Assembly (NCBI GenBank): GCA_020722685.1
Contig: DYKH01000021.1
Span: forward strand, 1-54,219
Length of the DNA: 54,219 nt
Source of the DNA: Caldithrix sp.
GTDB lineage: Bacteria > KSB1 > UBA2214 > DYKH01
Direction of reading: 5' to 3'
Part shown: positions 44,016 through 52,211 of the stretch, piece by piece
Layout: each line of letters begins with the position of its first letter
How positions within the stretch are numbered: the stretch's first letter is position 1
The notes under the pieces: model-generated
Database searches by the model: none
What the model was told of the DNA's origin: nothing
What the model saw: only the letters and a program-made list of their open reading frames with translations
Made by a program: the position numbers and the translations under genes

Positions 44016-44246
44016 TCATTCATCTTCCTGTTTCATGAACGAAGCGTGAAGGCGCGCGAGCAAATCATCCGAGCATTTGGGCCTCACCTCGCCAGCGTGA
44101 AAAGCGCTGATTGCTTCTGGAGTATCCGCCGCAATTTCTTCGCGTCGTATTTCGATCTGTCGTTTCTGCAATATGTCAATTAGCATATCCTGCTCACTCA
44201 GCGATAGCTGCGTTGCAGCATCGAGCGCTTGGTCGAGAGTCATCAT
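44016..44246 (-). CDS. Orphan antitoxin-like small protein
   Basis: The 76-residue protein (MMTLDQALDAATQLSLSEQDML) is predicted mainly helical. It resembles the small antitoxins commonly paired with a RelE/ParE-type toxin. Start ATG 44246 follows AGGAG. No toxin frame follows: the sequence after the stop reads ATGAGGACC and meets a TGA within six codons, then alaS begins. It therefore looks orphaned, although its partner could have been lost or lie elsewhere. Function is inferred. Confidence 0.6.
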   Translation of the reverse strand: MMTLDQALDAATQLSLSEQDMLIDILQKRQIEIRREEIAADTPEAISAFHAGEVRPKCSDDLLARLHASFMKQEDE

Positions 44247-44326
44247 TATTTTTGCGCTCCTAATGAATTTTGACGGCAACTTCTATGAAGTACATTTCGA
44301 TGATTAGGCCATCAAATCGGCTGATT

Positions 44327-44609
44327 TCAGGCATGGATCATCTCTTTTTTCAAGTTCGGAAATATTTGTTCAGGAGATTTGCCGGTAATCCGCAAACACA
44401 TAGACTCAGGGCAAATGTCAATTTTGTCGGACCAAAAAATTTCGCCGGAGTCGCCGATGTGTACTTTCCGAAAATTGTGGTAGTCGTTCCAAAGCGAAAA
44501 CACACCCTTCCCTGCGAGGTGGGAAAGATCAACTTCCCCTTCAATCCCGTCGGAAAACTTTCCACAATTTATGGTCCCTGAGGGCCTTGACTGCCATTGG
44601 CCTAAACAT
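44327..44609 (-). pseudogene. Frameshifted DUF2442 gene
   Basis: Minus-strand ATG 44609 or 44597 gives MAVKALRDHKLWKVF, the family N terminus. An extra base in the GGAAAG run near 44565-44570 then shifts the frame. The other frame supplies FSDGIEGEVDLSHLAGKGVF, IDICPESMCLRITGKSP and the end at 44327. Together they make a normal-length DUF2442 protein of about 90 residues, usually the antitoxin-side partner of DUF4160. No DUF4160 frame is present. One base decides between sequencing error and true loss. Confidence 0.75.
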
Positions 44610-44642
44610 GGTGCCTCGATCTGATACTGCAGTAATTCCTTC

Positions 44643-44870
44643 CTATACAAATTCGGCCACGGCGACCGTTCGTTTGCTAGCAAAGCTACTACGATGAAGC
44701 TTGATTCGCTCGATCTCGTGCAGAGTGTCGGAAGTGAAATAATTTTCACCACAATTTGGACAACTGATCATAGGTACATTTTCAATAACCAATAGGTCCT
44801 CACCCTTGCCGTAAGTTTCCGTGATTTTGCGGACCCGCGCGCCTTCCTTGCCGCATATATCACATACCAT
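44643..44870 (-). CDS. YgiT-type zinc finger antitoxin
   Basis: The 75-residue protein opens MVCDICGKEG and carries two CxxC pairs (CDIC and CPNC), then a helical tail (TLHEIERIKLHRSS). This is the zinc-finger domain of MqsA/YgiT antitoxins; no separate helix-turn-helix domain follows. I prefer ATG 44870. An ATG at 44897 would overlap the upstream toxin gene by 11 bases. Its partner is the DUF4258 gene just upstream. It would bind and neutralise that protein. Confidence 0.8.
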   Translation of the reverse strand: MVCDICGKEGARVRKITETYGKGEDLLVIENVPMISCPNCGENYFTSDTLHEIERIKLHRSSFASKRTVAVAEFV

Positions 44871-44886
44871 AATTCTGCCTGTGTTT

Positions 44887-45168
44887 CTATGGCTCATAGA
44901 CCGTTATTATGACAAACTTTCCAGTAGGACTCAACTTACCGACTAATTCAATCTCTCTATCGCCAAAGGTGTTACCTCTAATGCGATATTTCCATTCGGC
45001 GGTTTGACTGTCCTTTTGACGGTTGAGTATGACGCCCGTCAGTACTCCTCGTTCAACATCATATATGGAATAACCGTCATCGTTCATTTCTTTTCTTGCG
45101 TGAAGAGTCACTACATATTCGCTTCTGCGAACTTTCAATCGCATTCGCGTTAGGATCCGACTGAACAT
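44887..45168 (-). CDS. DUF4258 toxin-like protein
   Basis: The protein of about 93 residues has the RelE-like, DUF4258 pattern: VVTLHARKEMNDDGYSIYDV, GVILNRQKD, WKYRIRGNT and a terminal FVIITVYEP. Members form type II toxin-antitoxin pairs with YgiT-type zinc fingers; RNase activity is assumed from the fold. ATG 45168 follows GAAGGATGGCG; ATG 45144 (MRLKVRRSEYVV) is an alternative that matches relatives better. The toxin-first order is typical for this pair. It lies in a patch of decayed antitoxin-type genes. Confidence 0.78.
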   Translation of the reverse strand: MFSRILTRMRLKVRRSEYVVTLHARKEMNDDGYSIYDVERGVLTGVILNRQKDSQTAEWKYRIRGNTFGDREIELVGKLSPTGKFVIITVYEP

Positions 45169-45279
45169 CGCCATCCTTCAGTTTGGCAGCTTGAAATGTC
45201 AGCAGCTTTTAGGATTCCGATTGCAGAGATTCTAAATGACGGACAAAACTCAAGGATTTGCTGGCAATTGTCTAGACAC

Positions 45280-46473
45280 TCACACCCTCTCCAGCGCCTG
45301 CTGCAAGTCCGCCAACAAATCGTCAATATCTTCTATTCCGACCGACAAACGGATCAGACCATCGCTTACGCCGATGGCCTCTCGCTCCTCTGGGGAGAGA
45401 GCCACGTGCGAGGTGGAAGCCGGATGGGTGATGATGGTATCGATCTCGCCCAAACTGGCGGTAAAGTTACAAATCTGCACGGAATTTATCAATCCTTTCC
45501 CTGCTGCCAATCCACCTTTTACCTCAAAGGCAAGCATCCCGCCAAAGCCTTTGAGCTGTTTCTTCGCCAGCTCATGCTGGGGATGGTTCGGCAGGCCAGG
45601 ATAGAAGACCTGATTGACCTTTTTGTGCCGGCTGAGAAAATTGGCAATCGTCAATGCGTTGCTGCTATGTCGTTCCAGCCTGACGCCCAGGGTCTTGATG
45701 CCCCGCAACGCGAGCCAGGCGTTGAACGGACTCATGCTGCCGCCATACAGCTTGATCGTCTGGCTGATTTGTTTAACGATCTCGTTGGTGCTGACGACCA
45801 CTCCGCCGATCAAATCTCCGTGACCGCTCAGGTACTTTGTGGCGCTGTGAAGGACCACGTGCGCGCCCAGCTTTAGCGGCTGCATGATCGGCGGGGGAGT
45901 GAAGGTATTATCCACCACCAAGAGCAGTCCTCGTCGCCGCGCAAGCTTGCCTAAGCATTCGATGTCCGCTACCGAAAGGTTTGAATTCGCCACCACCTCC
46001 GTGTAGAGGATCTTGCTTTTGGGCGTAATGGCTGCCTCAACCGCGGTTTGGTCATTGACATCCACAAAATTTGTTTGGATTCCCAGCGCGCTCAAGTGAT
46101 CGCGCAATAGGGCCCGCGTTCCACCATAGATGGCAGCGGAAGAGATGATGTGATCGCCCGGCTTGACGAGCGCCAAAAAGGTGCTGCTGATGGCAGCCAT
46201 GCCGGAAGCTGCTACGGTCGCCGCTTCGCCTTCTTCGATCAATGCGACGACTTGGCTCAGCAAGTCCGTCGTCGGATTACTTTCGCGGGTGTAAATATAG
46301 CCGGGCTTCTCCTTTTTAAAGACGGAAAGGCCTTCGTCCGCATCGGCGTACTCATAGTTCACCGTCTGAAAAATGGGTGGTATGTGCGAACGAACGTGGC
46401 TGAAATCCACGTGCGAAATGGCTGCGATGGCTCGTGTGCCAACGCCGAATTGGGTGATGTCCTTACTTGACAA
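45280..46473 (-). CDS. PLP-dependent trans-sulfuration enzyme
   Basis: The protein of about 397 residues belongs to the Cys/Met metabolism PLP family (cystathionine gamma-synthase, gamma-lyase, methionine gamma-lyase). YIYTRESNPTT is the substrate-phosphate region, ATVAASGMAAIS holds the PLP-phosphate site and SATKYLSGHGDLIGG contains the PLP lysine. Which reaction it performs cannot be told by eye. TTG 46473 (SSKDITQFGVGTRA) gives the usual length and has AGGTCG upstream. A longer frame opens at GTG 46596. No methionine-pathway neighbour is present. Confidence 0.88.
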   Translation of the reverse strand: MSSKDITQFGVGTRAIAAISHVDFSHVRSHIPPIFQTVNYEYADADEGLSVFKKEKPGYIYTRESNPTTDLLSQVVALIEEGEAATVAASGMAAISSTFLALVKPGDHIISSAAIYGGTRALLRDHLSALGIQTNFVDVNDQTAVEAAITPKSKILYTEVVANSNLSVADIECLGKLARRRGLLLVVDNTFTPPPIMQPLKLGAHVVLHSATKYLSGHGDLIGGVVVSTNEIVKQISQTIKLYGGSMSPFNAWLALRGIKTLGVRLERHSSNALTIANFLSRHKKVNQVFYPGLPNHPQHELAKKQLKGFGGMLAFEVKGGLAAGKGLINSVQICNFTASLGEIDTIITHPASTSHVALSPEEREAIGVSDGLIRLSVGIEDIDDLLADLQQALERV

Positions 46474-46620
46474 ACTACGACCTGTTGATTGAATCTCAAC
46501 GCTCCTTTGAGCATTTTCTATCAGAAAGAGGTGAGGGACCTTACTCGCAGGGCAGCAGGATGATGGAACGAAGCTCGCCGAGGAGCTGATCTTCACCGGA
46601 TCGGGGAGAAGATGGTTTTT

Positions 46621-47259
46621 TCACAACTCATCCCAATTTTCCAAAATCTCGGTGACAATATTCCAGTCAAAGCCTCGACGCAACAGAAAATCCGACACGC
46701 GCTGTTTGGCTTTCCGCAGCTCGAGGTCGCCAAAGGATTTCTTGCGCTTCGTCGCCAACGCACGCGCCAATTCGCTTTCACTGCTGGCAGCAAAGGCCAC
46801 CGTGATGGCTTTTTCTATTTCTTCTTCGGGAATGCCTTTCTGTTTTAGCTCTCGCCGAAGGAGATACTCTCCGACCGGGCGGGTGGATAATCTCGATCGG
46901 GCATAGAGGATAGCAAATTCCGCATCATCGAGCAATTTTAGCCGAACCAATTCTGCGATGGTCCAGTCCGTTATTGCTTGCGAGTACTTGGCTAAGCGAA
47001 GGCGATCGGCTATTTCCTTCGTGCTGCGGGCGCGGACGGCCAAAAGCCGCATGGCTTTGTCTTTGGCCTGGCGGCGTTCCTCCAAGTGCAGAATCTCCTG
47101 AATGCGCTCATCAGAAAGCACATCGCCCTTGGCGATGGCCGATTCCAAAAGCACGTCTTGGGAAAGCCCAAAGGCGAATTCACCATCCAAAAAAATGGAG
47201 AATCGGTCTTTGCGTTTTGCCTGCGTCTCAATCGAGGTAATCTTGCGCAGTCCGGACAT
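46621..47259 (-). CDS. recX: Regulatory protein RecX
   Basis: The 212-residue three-helix-bundle-repeat protein modulates RecA filament growth. The repeats are visible as ARSTKEIADRLRL, VGEYLLRRELKQKGIPEEEI and a third in the C-terminal half ending in NIVTEILENWDEL. An N-terminal RNA-binding-like beta segment precedes them (ITSIETQAKRKDRFSIFLDG). It follows recA by 166 bases on the same strand, the usual recA-recX order. Confidence 0.92.
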   Translation of the reverse strand: MSGLRKITSIETQAKRKDRFSIFLDGEFAFGLSQDVLLESAIAKGDVLSDERIQEILHLEERRQAKDKAMRLLAVRARSTKEIADRLRLAKYSQAITDWTIAELVRLKLLDDAEFAILYARSRLSTRPVGEYLLRRELKQKGIPEEEIEKAITVAFAASSESELARALATKRKKSFGDLELRKAKQRVSDFLLRRGFDWNIVTEILENWDEL

Positions 47260-47425
47260 GCGCTAAAGTCCTGCTCGTTAATTTGTCTTAGAAAAATCTA
47301 TCTGCCGCGTTCTGCATGTCGCATTATTCAATGCGCCCTTGGAAGAATTAGCGGCGAAATATCCATAGCCCGTGTCGTACCAAACATCCGGAACACTGGG
47401 TTAGTGCTTTCTAAACAAAATTCAG

Positions 47426-48484
47426 TTAGCCGCCTGCAGCCTCTGACTTGGCCTTGGCTTTCTCGTTCGGGGCAGGAGCGGTAGAGGGTATCAGACCCAG
47501 CATCTCCCGCAATTTCTTTTCTATGGCGTTGGCCAATTCCGGATTCTGTTGCAAATAGCGTTTGACGTTTTCGCGTCCCTGTCCCAAACGCTCTTCGCCA
47601 TAGGAGAACCAAGTTCCGCTCTTGTCGATGATTTTGGCATTGACAGCCAGATCCAGGAGGTCGCCTAATTTGGAGATACCTTCACCGTAGATAATATCGA
47701 ATTCTGCCTCTCGGAAAGGAGGCGCCACCTTGTTCTTCACCACCTTGACCTTGGTGCGGTTGCCGACAACGTTTTCCCCTTCCTTGATGGAGGCGGTGCG
47801 GCGGATATCCAAGCGGACCGAGGCATAGAACTTGAGGGCGCGGCCTCCCGTGGTCGTCTCCGGACTGCCAAACATCACGCCGATCTTTTCACGAATCTGG
47901 TTGATAAAAATGACCGATGTACGCGACTTGCTGATCGCAGCCGTCAGCTTGCGCATCGCTTGGGACATGAGCCGTGCCTGCAACCCCATCTGCGCGTCAC
48001 CCATCTCCCCTTCGATTTCGGCGCGCGGCACCAGGGCGGCCACCGAGTCGATGACGACCACATCCAAAGCGCCGCTGCGCACCAGGGTTTCGGTAATCTC
48101 CAAGGCCTGTTCCCCAGTGTCCGGTTGGGAAATGAGCAAATTATCGATGTCCACACCCAAGAGCTTTGCATAACTGGCATCCATGGCGTGCTCCGCGTCG
48201 ATGAAAGCCGCTAATCCGCCCTTCTTTTGCGCCTCGGCGACAACATGGAGAGCCAGCGTCGTTTTTCCCGAAGACTCGGGACCGAAGATTTCCACCACTC
48301 GACCGCGGGGAATGCCGCCCACTCCCAGAGCCGCGTCCAGAGAGATGGAGCCGGTCGAGATGACATCCATAGCGACCGCTTTGTTGTCGCCCATCCACAT
48401 GATGGAACCCTTGCCGAACTGGCGATCGATTTGCGCCATCGCCAGGTCTAATGCTTTCTTCTTTTCGTCTTTTTCGTCTGCCAT
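47426..48484 (-). CDS. recA: Recombinase RecA
   Basis: The 352-residue strand-exchange ATPase drives homologous recombination and SOS induction. Walker A is GPESSGKTT (68-76), Walker [13 protein letters not shown], the Q-loop MSQAMRKL and the [22 protein letters not shown] segment is loop L2. C-terminal residues are alanine- and lysine-rich instead of strongly acidic. No intein. I see no clear LexA box upstream, but the 5' region overlaps the thpR end. Confidence 0.98.
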   Translation of the reverse strand: MADEKDEKKKALDLAMAQIDRQFGKGSIMWMGDNKAVAMDVISTGSISLDAALGVGGIPRGRVVEIFGPESSGKTTLALHVVAEAQKKGGLAAFIDAEHAMDASYAKLLGVDIDNLLISQPDTGEQALEITETLVRSGALDVVVIDSVAALVPRAEIEGEMGDAQMGLQARLMSQAMRKLTAAISKSRTSVIFINQIREKIGVMFGSPETTTGGRALKFYASVRLDIRRTASIKEGENVVGNRTKVKVVKNKVAPPFREAEFDIIYGEGISKLGDLLDLAVNAKIIDKSGTWFSYGEERLGQGRENVKRYLQQNPELANAIEKKLREMLGLIPSTAPAPNEKAKAKSEAAGG

Positions 48485-48501
48485 GTTCTCTCCCTAAACT
48501 T

Positions 48502-49068
48502 TTAGCCCTGCAAGGGAATTCTTTGCAGCGGTGTGTAAACAGCGCCGGAAGGCTGCAATTGGCTTTGCATGACTGTGATCTCGTTGGTGATGAATTCGCC
48601 GAATTGTGGGGTCTCTTGCTGCAATTGGGTCGATATTCTGCCGATCTTTTCGGTTGATTTGACCCGACCGAGGGTAAGGTGCGCGGAGAAAGCTCGCTTC
48701 TCCTTGGCAAAACCCAGCTTCGCCAGCTCGGTCTCGATGCGGGTCTGCAATTCCGTCAAGGTACCGGTCGGCTCTTTCACGCCGACCCAGTAAACTCTCG
48801 GCCGCCGGAAATCCGGAAAGGCTCCGGTGCCATCGACTTGAAGGCTAAAGGGCGCGCACGCTTGAGCCGCGATTCTTACGGATTCAGCAATGGACGCGAC
48901 TTGTGTCTCCTCCACGTCGCCCAGAAATTTGAGGGTTAAATGGATTCCTTCGGGGCGCGACCAACTAACGCCGCTGCCCAAGTCCCTGAGTCGCTCTTGT
49001 AGCGCACGAAGCTCCTGAAGAATTGGGTGCGGGAGCTCGATGCAAATGAATGTTCTAATTTTTGCCAT
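48502..49068 (-). CDS. thpR: RNA 2',3'-cyclic phosphodiesterase
   Basis: The 188-residue 2H-family enzyme hydrolyses 2',3'-cyclic phosphates on RNA and can ligate tRNA halves. The two catalytic HxTx motifs are IHLTLKFLG near residue 45 and AHLTLGRV near residue 130. It overlaps cinA by 14 bases, so expression is coupled. It lies between cinA and recA. Confidence 0.93.
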   Translation of the reverse strand: MAKIRTFICIELPHPILQELRALQERLRDLGSGVSWSRPEGIHLTLKFLGDVEETQVASIAESVRIAAQACAPFSLQVDGTGAFPDFRRPRVYWVGVKEPTGTLTELQTRIETELAKLGFAKEKRAFSAHLTLGRVKSTEKIGRISTQLQQETPQFGEFITNEITVMQSQLQPSGAVYTPLQRIPLQG

Positions 49069-50314
49069 GCCTGATTTCGATGCCCAAGAGTCTTTTCCTC
49101 AGCAAGTTCAACGCCGAATAGGCGAAGCGCTCCTTGTTGGTGAGTCGGTCGTCGGTAAATTGATGCCGCTCCCAAACCGTCTCCGCCTCGTCGGCAACGG
49201 CGACATAGACCAAGCCGACGGGCTTTTGCGCGGTGCCGCCGGTGGGGCCGGCTATCCCGGTTGTGGATATTCCGAAATCCGTGTGCGCCATCCGGCGCAC
49301 TCCTTCCGCCATGGCGCAGGCGACCTCGGCGCTGACGGCGCCCTGCTTTTCGATCAGCTCGATGGAAACGGCTAACAGTTCCATCTTGGCGGTATTGCTA
49401 TAGCTGATGACCGCGCGGTCAAGGTAATTCGAGCTGCCGGAAATGTTCGTCAGCTTGTGTGCGATCAAGCCGCCGGTGCAAGACTCTGCGATCGCGACGG
49501 TTCTCTTTTCGGCGATAAGAGTTTTGGCGATTGCTTCCTCGAGGGGAATGTCTTCGGCGGCAAAAATGTACTCGTTTGCCTTTGCGCGGATTAAGAGCTC
49601 GGCTTGGTCCAACGCAGCTCTTACCGACATAGCGTCTTTGCCCGCAGCCGTCAGCCGGATGCGGATGCCTCCCGGACTCGGCAGAAAGGCCACCTTGGCG
49701 AATTTTTCGATAGCCGCAATGTCGCCTAATTTCTCGGCAAGAGAGCTCTCAGCGATGCCGATCGTGCAAAGAACTCGGGTGGCGATGCGGTGATTGCCCA
49801 CCAACTCTTGTATCTCGGGCAAAATAGCCCGCTGCATCATGGATTTCATCTCAAAGGGCACACCGGGCATGACATACAGGAGCTTGCCGTTTTGCCTGAA
49901 CCGCAATCCGGGCGCGGTTCCGCGATCGTTGAATATCACCTCGGCTTGGTCGGGAATCAGCGCCTGCGCCTCATTCACCTTGGACATCGGTATACCGCGA
50001 TGGTGGAAAAGAGCCTTAATGTGCTCCAATGTGCTGTTATCCAGAACCAGCTCGGAGTCAAAATACTGACACAGAACCTTTTTGGTCACATCATCGTGCG
50101 TGGGGCCGAGGCCGCCGGTGAGCAGCACGATGTCGGCGCGGTTTTGTGCAATACGAAGTGCCTCCGAGATACGGTCTTCCTGATCGCCCACGGTGGTGAT
50201 CCAATCGGCCTGAATTCCGGCCTCAAGCAACTGCGCGCCAATCCAAGAGGCATTGGTGTTAATGACTTGGCCGATGAGCAGCTCATCGCCAACGGAAATG
50301 ATTTCGACTCGCAT
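49055..50314 (-). CDS. cinA: CinA family nicotinamide-nucleotide amidohydrolase
   Basis: The 419-residue protein combines an N-terminal MoCF-like domain (ISVGDELLIGQVINTNA, LLTGGLGPTHDDVTK) with a C-terminal CinA amidase domain (AIAESCTGGLIAHKL, FGISTTGIAGPTGG). It deamidates NMN to NaMN; its competence link is species-dependent. ATG 50314 gives MRVEIISVGDELL; an in-frame TTG lies four codons upstream. The position next to recA and pgpA is common. Confidence 0.95.
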   Translation of the reverse strand: MRVEIISVGDELLIGQVINTNASWIGAQLLEAGIQADWITTVGDQEDRISEALRIAQNRADIVLLTGGLGPTHDDVTKKVLCQYFDSELVLDNSTLEHIKALFHHRGIPMSKVNEAQALIPDQAEVIFNDRGTAPGLRFRQNGKLLYVMPGVPFEMKSMMQRAILPEIQELVGNHRIATRVLCTIGIAESSLAEKLGDIAAIEKFAKVAFLPSPGGIRIRLTAAGKDAMSVRAALDQAELLIRAKANEYIFAAEDIPLEEAIAKTLIAEKRTVAIAESCTGGLIAHKLTNISGSSNYLDRAVISYSNTAKMELLAVSIELIEKQGAVSAEVACAMAEGVRRMAHTDFGISTTGIAGPTGGTAQKPVGLVYVAVADEAETVWERHQFTDDRLTNKERFAYSALNLLRKRLLGIEIRHGKN

Positions 50315-50347
50315 ATTTATCTGCAAACGCGATGGCTCAATAGCACA

Positions 50348-50812
50348 TCATCCAATGATCATACGGAATACCATCTGCAAAGCCAGGTTGCAATAAACCG
50401 CTGCAATCATATCATCCATCATGACGCCCCATCCGCCTGGGAGCTTTTGCGACACATTGGCCGGAAAGGGCTTGACGATATCCAAAAGGCGGAACAACAG
50501 GAACGCCGTCAGATACGCGATCCAGGTCTTTGGCAGTGCAGTGACCGAAATCAGCATGCCGATCGCTTCGTCCCAATTGATGCGTCCCGCATCATGGCCC
50601 CATTTTTCTTCGGCCTGCTGCGAAGCCCAAACGCCAAGAAAAAAACCGACGCTAGCGACAGCTAACAAACCCCACCACGGGAATTCCGGCAGCAACCATA
50701 TTGCGATGATTGCAATGGCTGACCCGACTGTTCCAGGGGCAATGGGGAAATAGCCAGTGCAAAAGGTACTGGACAAGCATGTGGCAAGAACCCGGTAGCG
50801 CTCAGATTTCAT
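50348..50812 (-). CDS. pgpA: Phosphatidylglycerophosphatase A
   Basis: The 154-residue inner-membrane enzyme removes phosphate from phosphatidylglycerophosphate. Motifs: CTGYFPIAPGTVGSA, INWDEAIGMLISV and the strongly conserved FRLLDIVKPFPA followed by GGWGVMMDDMIAAVY. Three or four membrane segments are apparent. ATG 50812 follows AGGACCTGCGGC; a TTG at 50839 is possible. It is 34 bases upstream of cinA. Confidence 0.94.
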   Translation of the reverse strand: MKSERYRVLATCLSSTFCTGYFPIAPGTVGSAIAIIAIWLLPEFPWWGLLAVASVGFFLGVWASQQAEEKWGHDAGRINWDEAIGMLISVTALPKTWIAYLTAFLLFRLLDIVKPFPANVSQKLPGGWGVMMDDMIAAVYCNLALQMVFRMIIG

Positions 50813-51014
50813 GCCGCAGGTCCTGGGCGAGCGGGACAAGACGTTTTACCACACTCCGCGTCACTGTGCAGGTGGTTTCTCCTTATTACGGCATAAGGCC
50901 GGATTGAAGTATCCGACCTTATGCAGGTACAATTGCGCAAACATATTATAATAAATTAAGCGATAAAGGCAAGAGAATTATCGTGCCCGGATGATTTTCC
51001 TGAGCACCGGGGCG

Positions 51015-51611
51015 TCACAGGGTAATTCTTCCCTCCAATGCACGCGCCAGCGTGGCCTCATCGGCGTATTCAATGTCAGCGCCCACGGGAATGCCCCTGG
51101 CAATTCTGGTTAATTTGATATTCAAATGCTTGGTCAGCTTGGATAAATACAAAGCCGTGGCTTCGCCTTCGGTGTTTGGGTTGGTTGCCACAATGACCTC
51201 GCGAATCTGGTCGTTCAGCCGGGCCAGTAGTTCTTTTACCCGCAGCTCGTCCGGACCGATACCGTCCAGAGGGGAGAGCACGCCGCCCAACACGTGGTAG
51301 AGACCTTTGAACTGGCCGGTTTTCTCCAAAGCCACCACGTCATTGGCTTCCTCCACCACACAGATGGTATGCCGGTCTCTTTTTTCATCGGTGCAAATGC
51401 GGCAGGGATCTTCTTCGGTGATGTTGAAGCAAATGGAGCAGTGCTTCACCTTCTCCTTCAGATCCTTGAGGGCCTGCGCCAATGCATCCACCTGTTCCGC
51501 GCTTGCTTTCAAAAGATAGAACACTTGACGTTGGGCGGATTTGCGTCCCACGCCGGGTAATTTACTTAATTCCTGAATGGCCTTTTCGACGGTGTCCGAG
51601 GTATATCGCAA
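51015..51611 (-). CDS. recR: Recombination protein RecR
   Basis: The 198-residue DNA-repair protein has the helix-hairpin-helix LSKLPGVGRKSAQR, a Cys4 zinc finger (CSICFNITEEDPCRIC) and the Toprim domain (ICVVEEANDVVALE, VIVATNPNTEGEATALY). It acts with RecO and RecF in gap repair. Position after ybaB and dnaX is the conserved arrangement. Confidence 0.97.
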   Translation of the reverse strand: MRYTSDTVEKAIQELSKLPGVGRKSAQRQVFYLLKASAEQVDALAQALKDLKEKVKHCSICFNITEEDPCRICTDEKRDRHTICVVEEANDVVALEKTGQFKGLYHVLGGVLSPLDGIGPDELRVKELLARLNDQIREVIVATNPNTEGEATALYLSKLTKHLNIKLTRIARGIPVGADIEYADEATLARALEGRITL

Positions 51612-51636
51612 GTTTTTCGTCTCCTATCCGGTTGCA

Positions 51637-51981
51637 TCATAGTCCTGGCATTTTCAGTCCGCCCAACACATTTGGCGATAGGCCGCCGGTGGCGCGGGAC
51701 AGTTCTTCCTCGGCGCGTAGGCGGGCATTCTCCAACGCCTGATTGACGGCGGCCAAGACCAAATCTTCCAGCATTTCCACGTCATCCGGGTTTACAACTT
51801 CACGGTCGATCTTGACTTCTAACAATTCTTGTGCTGCGTTAGCTAAGGCGGTAACCATGCCGCCGCCGGCGCTGCCTTCCACTCTGATATTGACCAGATT
51901 ATCTTGGGCCTTCATCATTTCTTGCTGCATCTTTTGCGCTTGCTTGAGAAGTCCGGCCATATTCACTTTATTCATTATCAT
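51637..51981 (-). CDS. ybaB: YbaB/EbfC family nucleoid-associated protein
   Basis: The 114-residue dimeric DNA-binding protein has a helical N terminus (NMAGLLKQAQKMQQEMMKAQ) and the conserved core VEGSAGGGMVTALANA with VKIDREVVNPDDVEMLEDL. Two ATGs, at 51981 and 51975, share the same AAGGAG site. It lies between dnaX and recR, as in most bacteria. Confidence 0.95.
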   Translation of the reverse strand: MIMNKVNMAGLLKQAQKMQQEMMKAQDNLVNIRVEGSAGGGMVTALANAAQELLEVKIDREVVNPDDVEMLEDLVLAAVNQALENARLRAEEELSRATGGLSPNVLGGLKMPGL

Positions 51982-52211
51982 TGTTCTCCTTCGTGGGGTC
52001 GTCGTTTAATGCCTCTTCCGTGGGATGCGTACCCGCTATCCCGTTCTTACGATATCAGATTAGCCTGCATTCAAATATCAACGTCAAAAAAAGTCGCTCA
52101 CATTCTTATTTTTGATTGTCCGTTTGCGTTCTGACACTTGAATTTTTAGCTGTTTTCACCAGCAATCTCTTGGCCTTTTTTTCGCCAAAGATACGCGTTT
52201 GCCGGATGAGC

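Noticed and set aside
47260..47425. Possible small gene or riboswitch between recX and recA
   Set aside because: No conserved fold, start site or protein-like frame could be supported.
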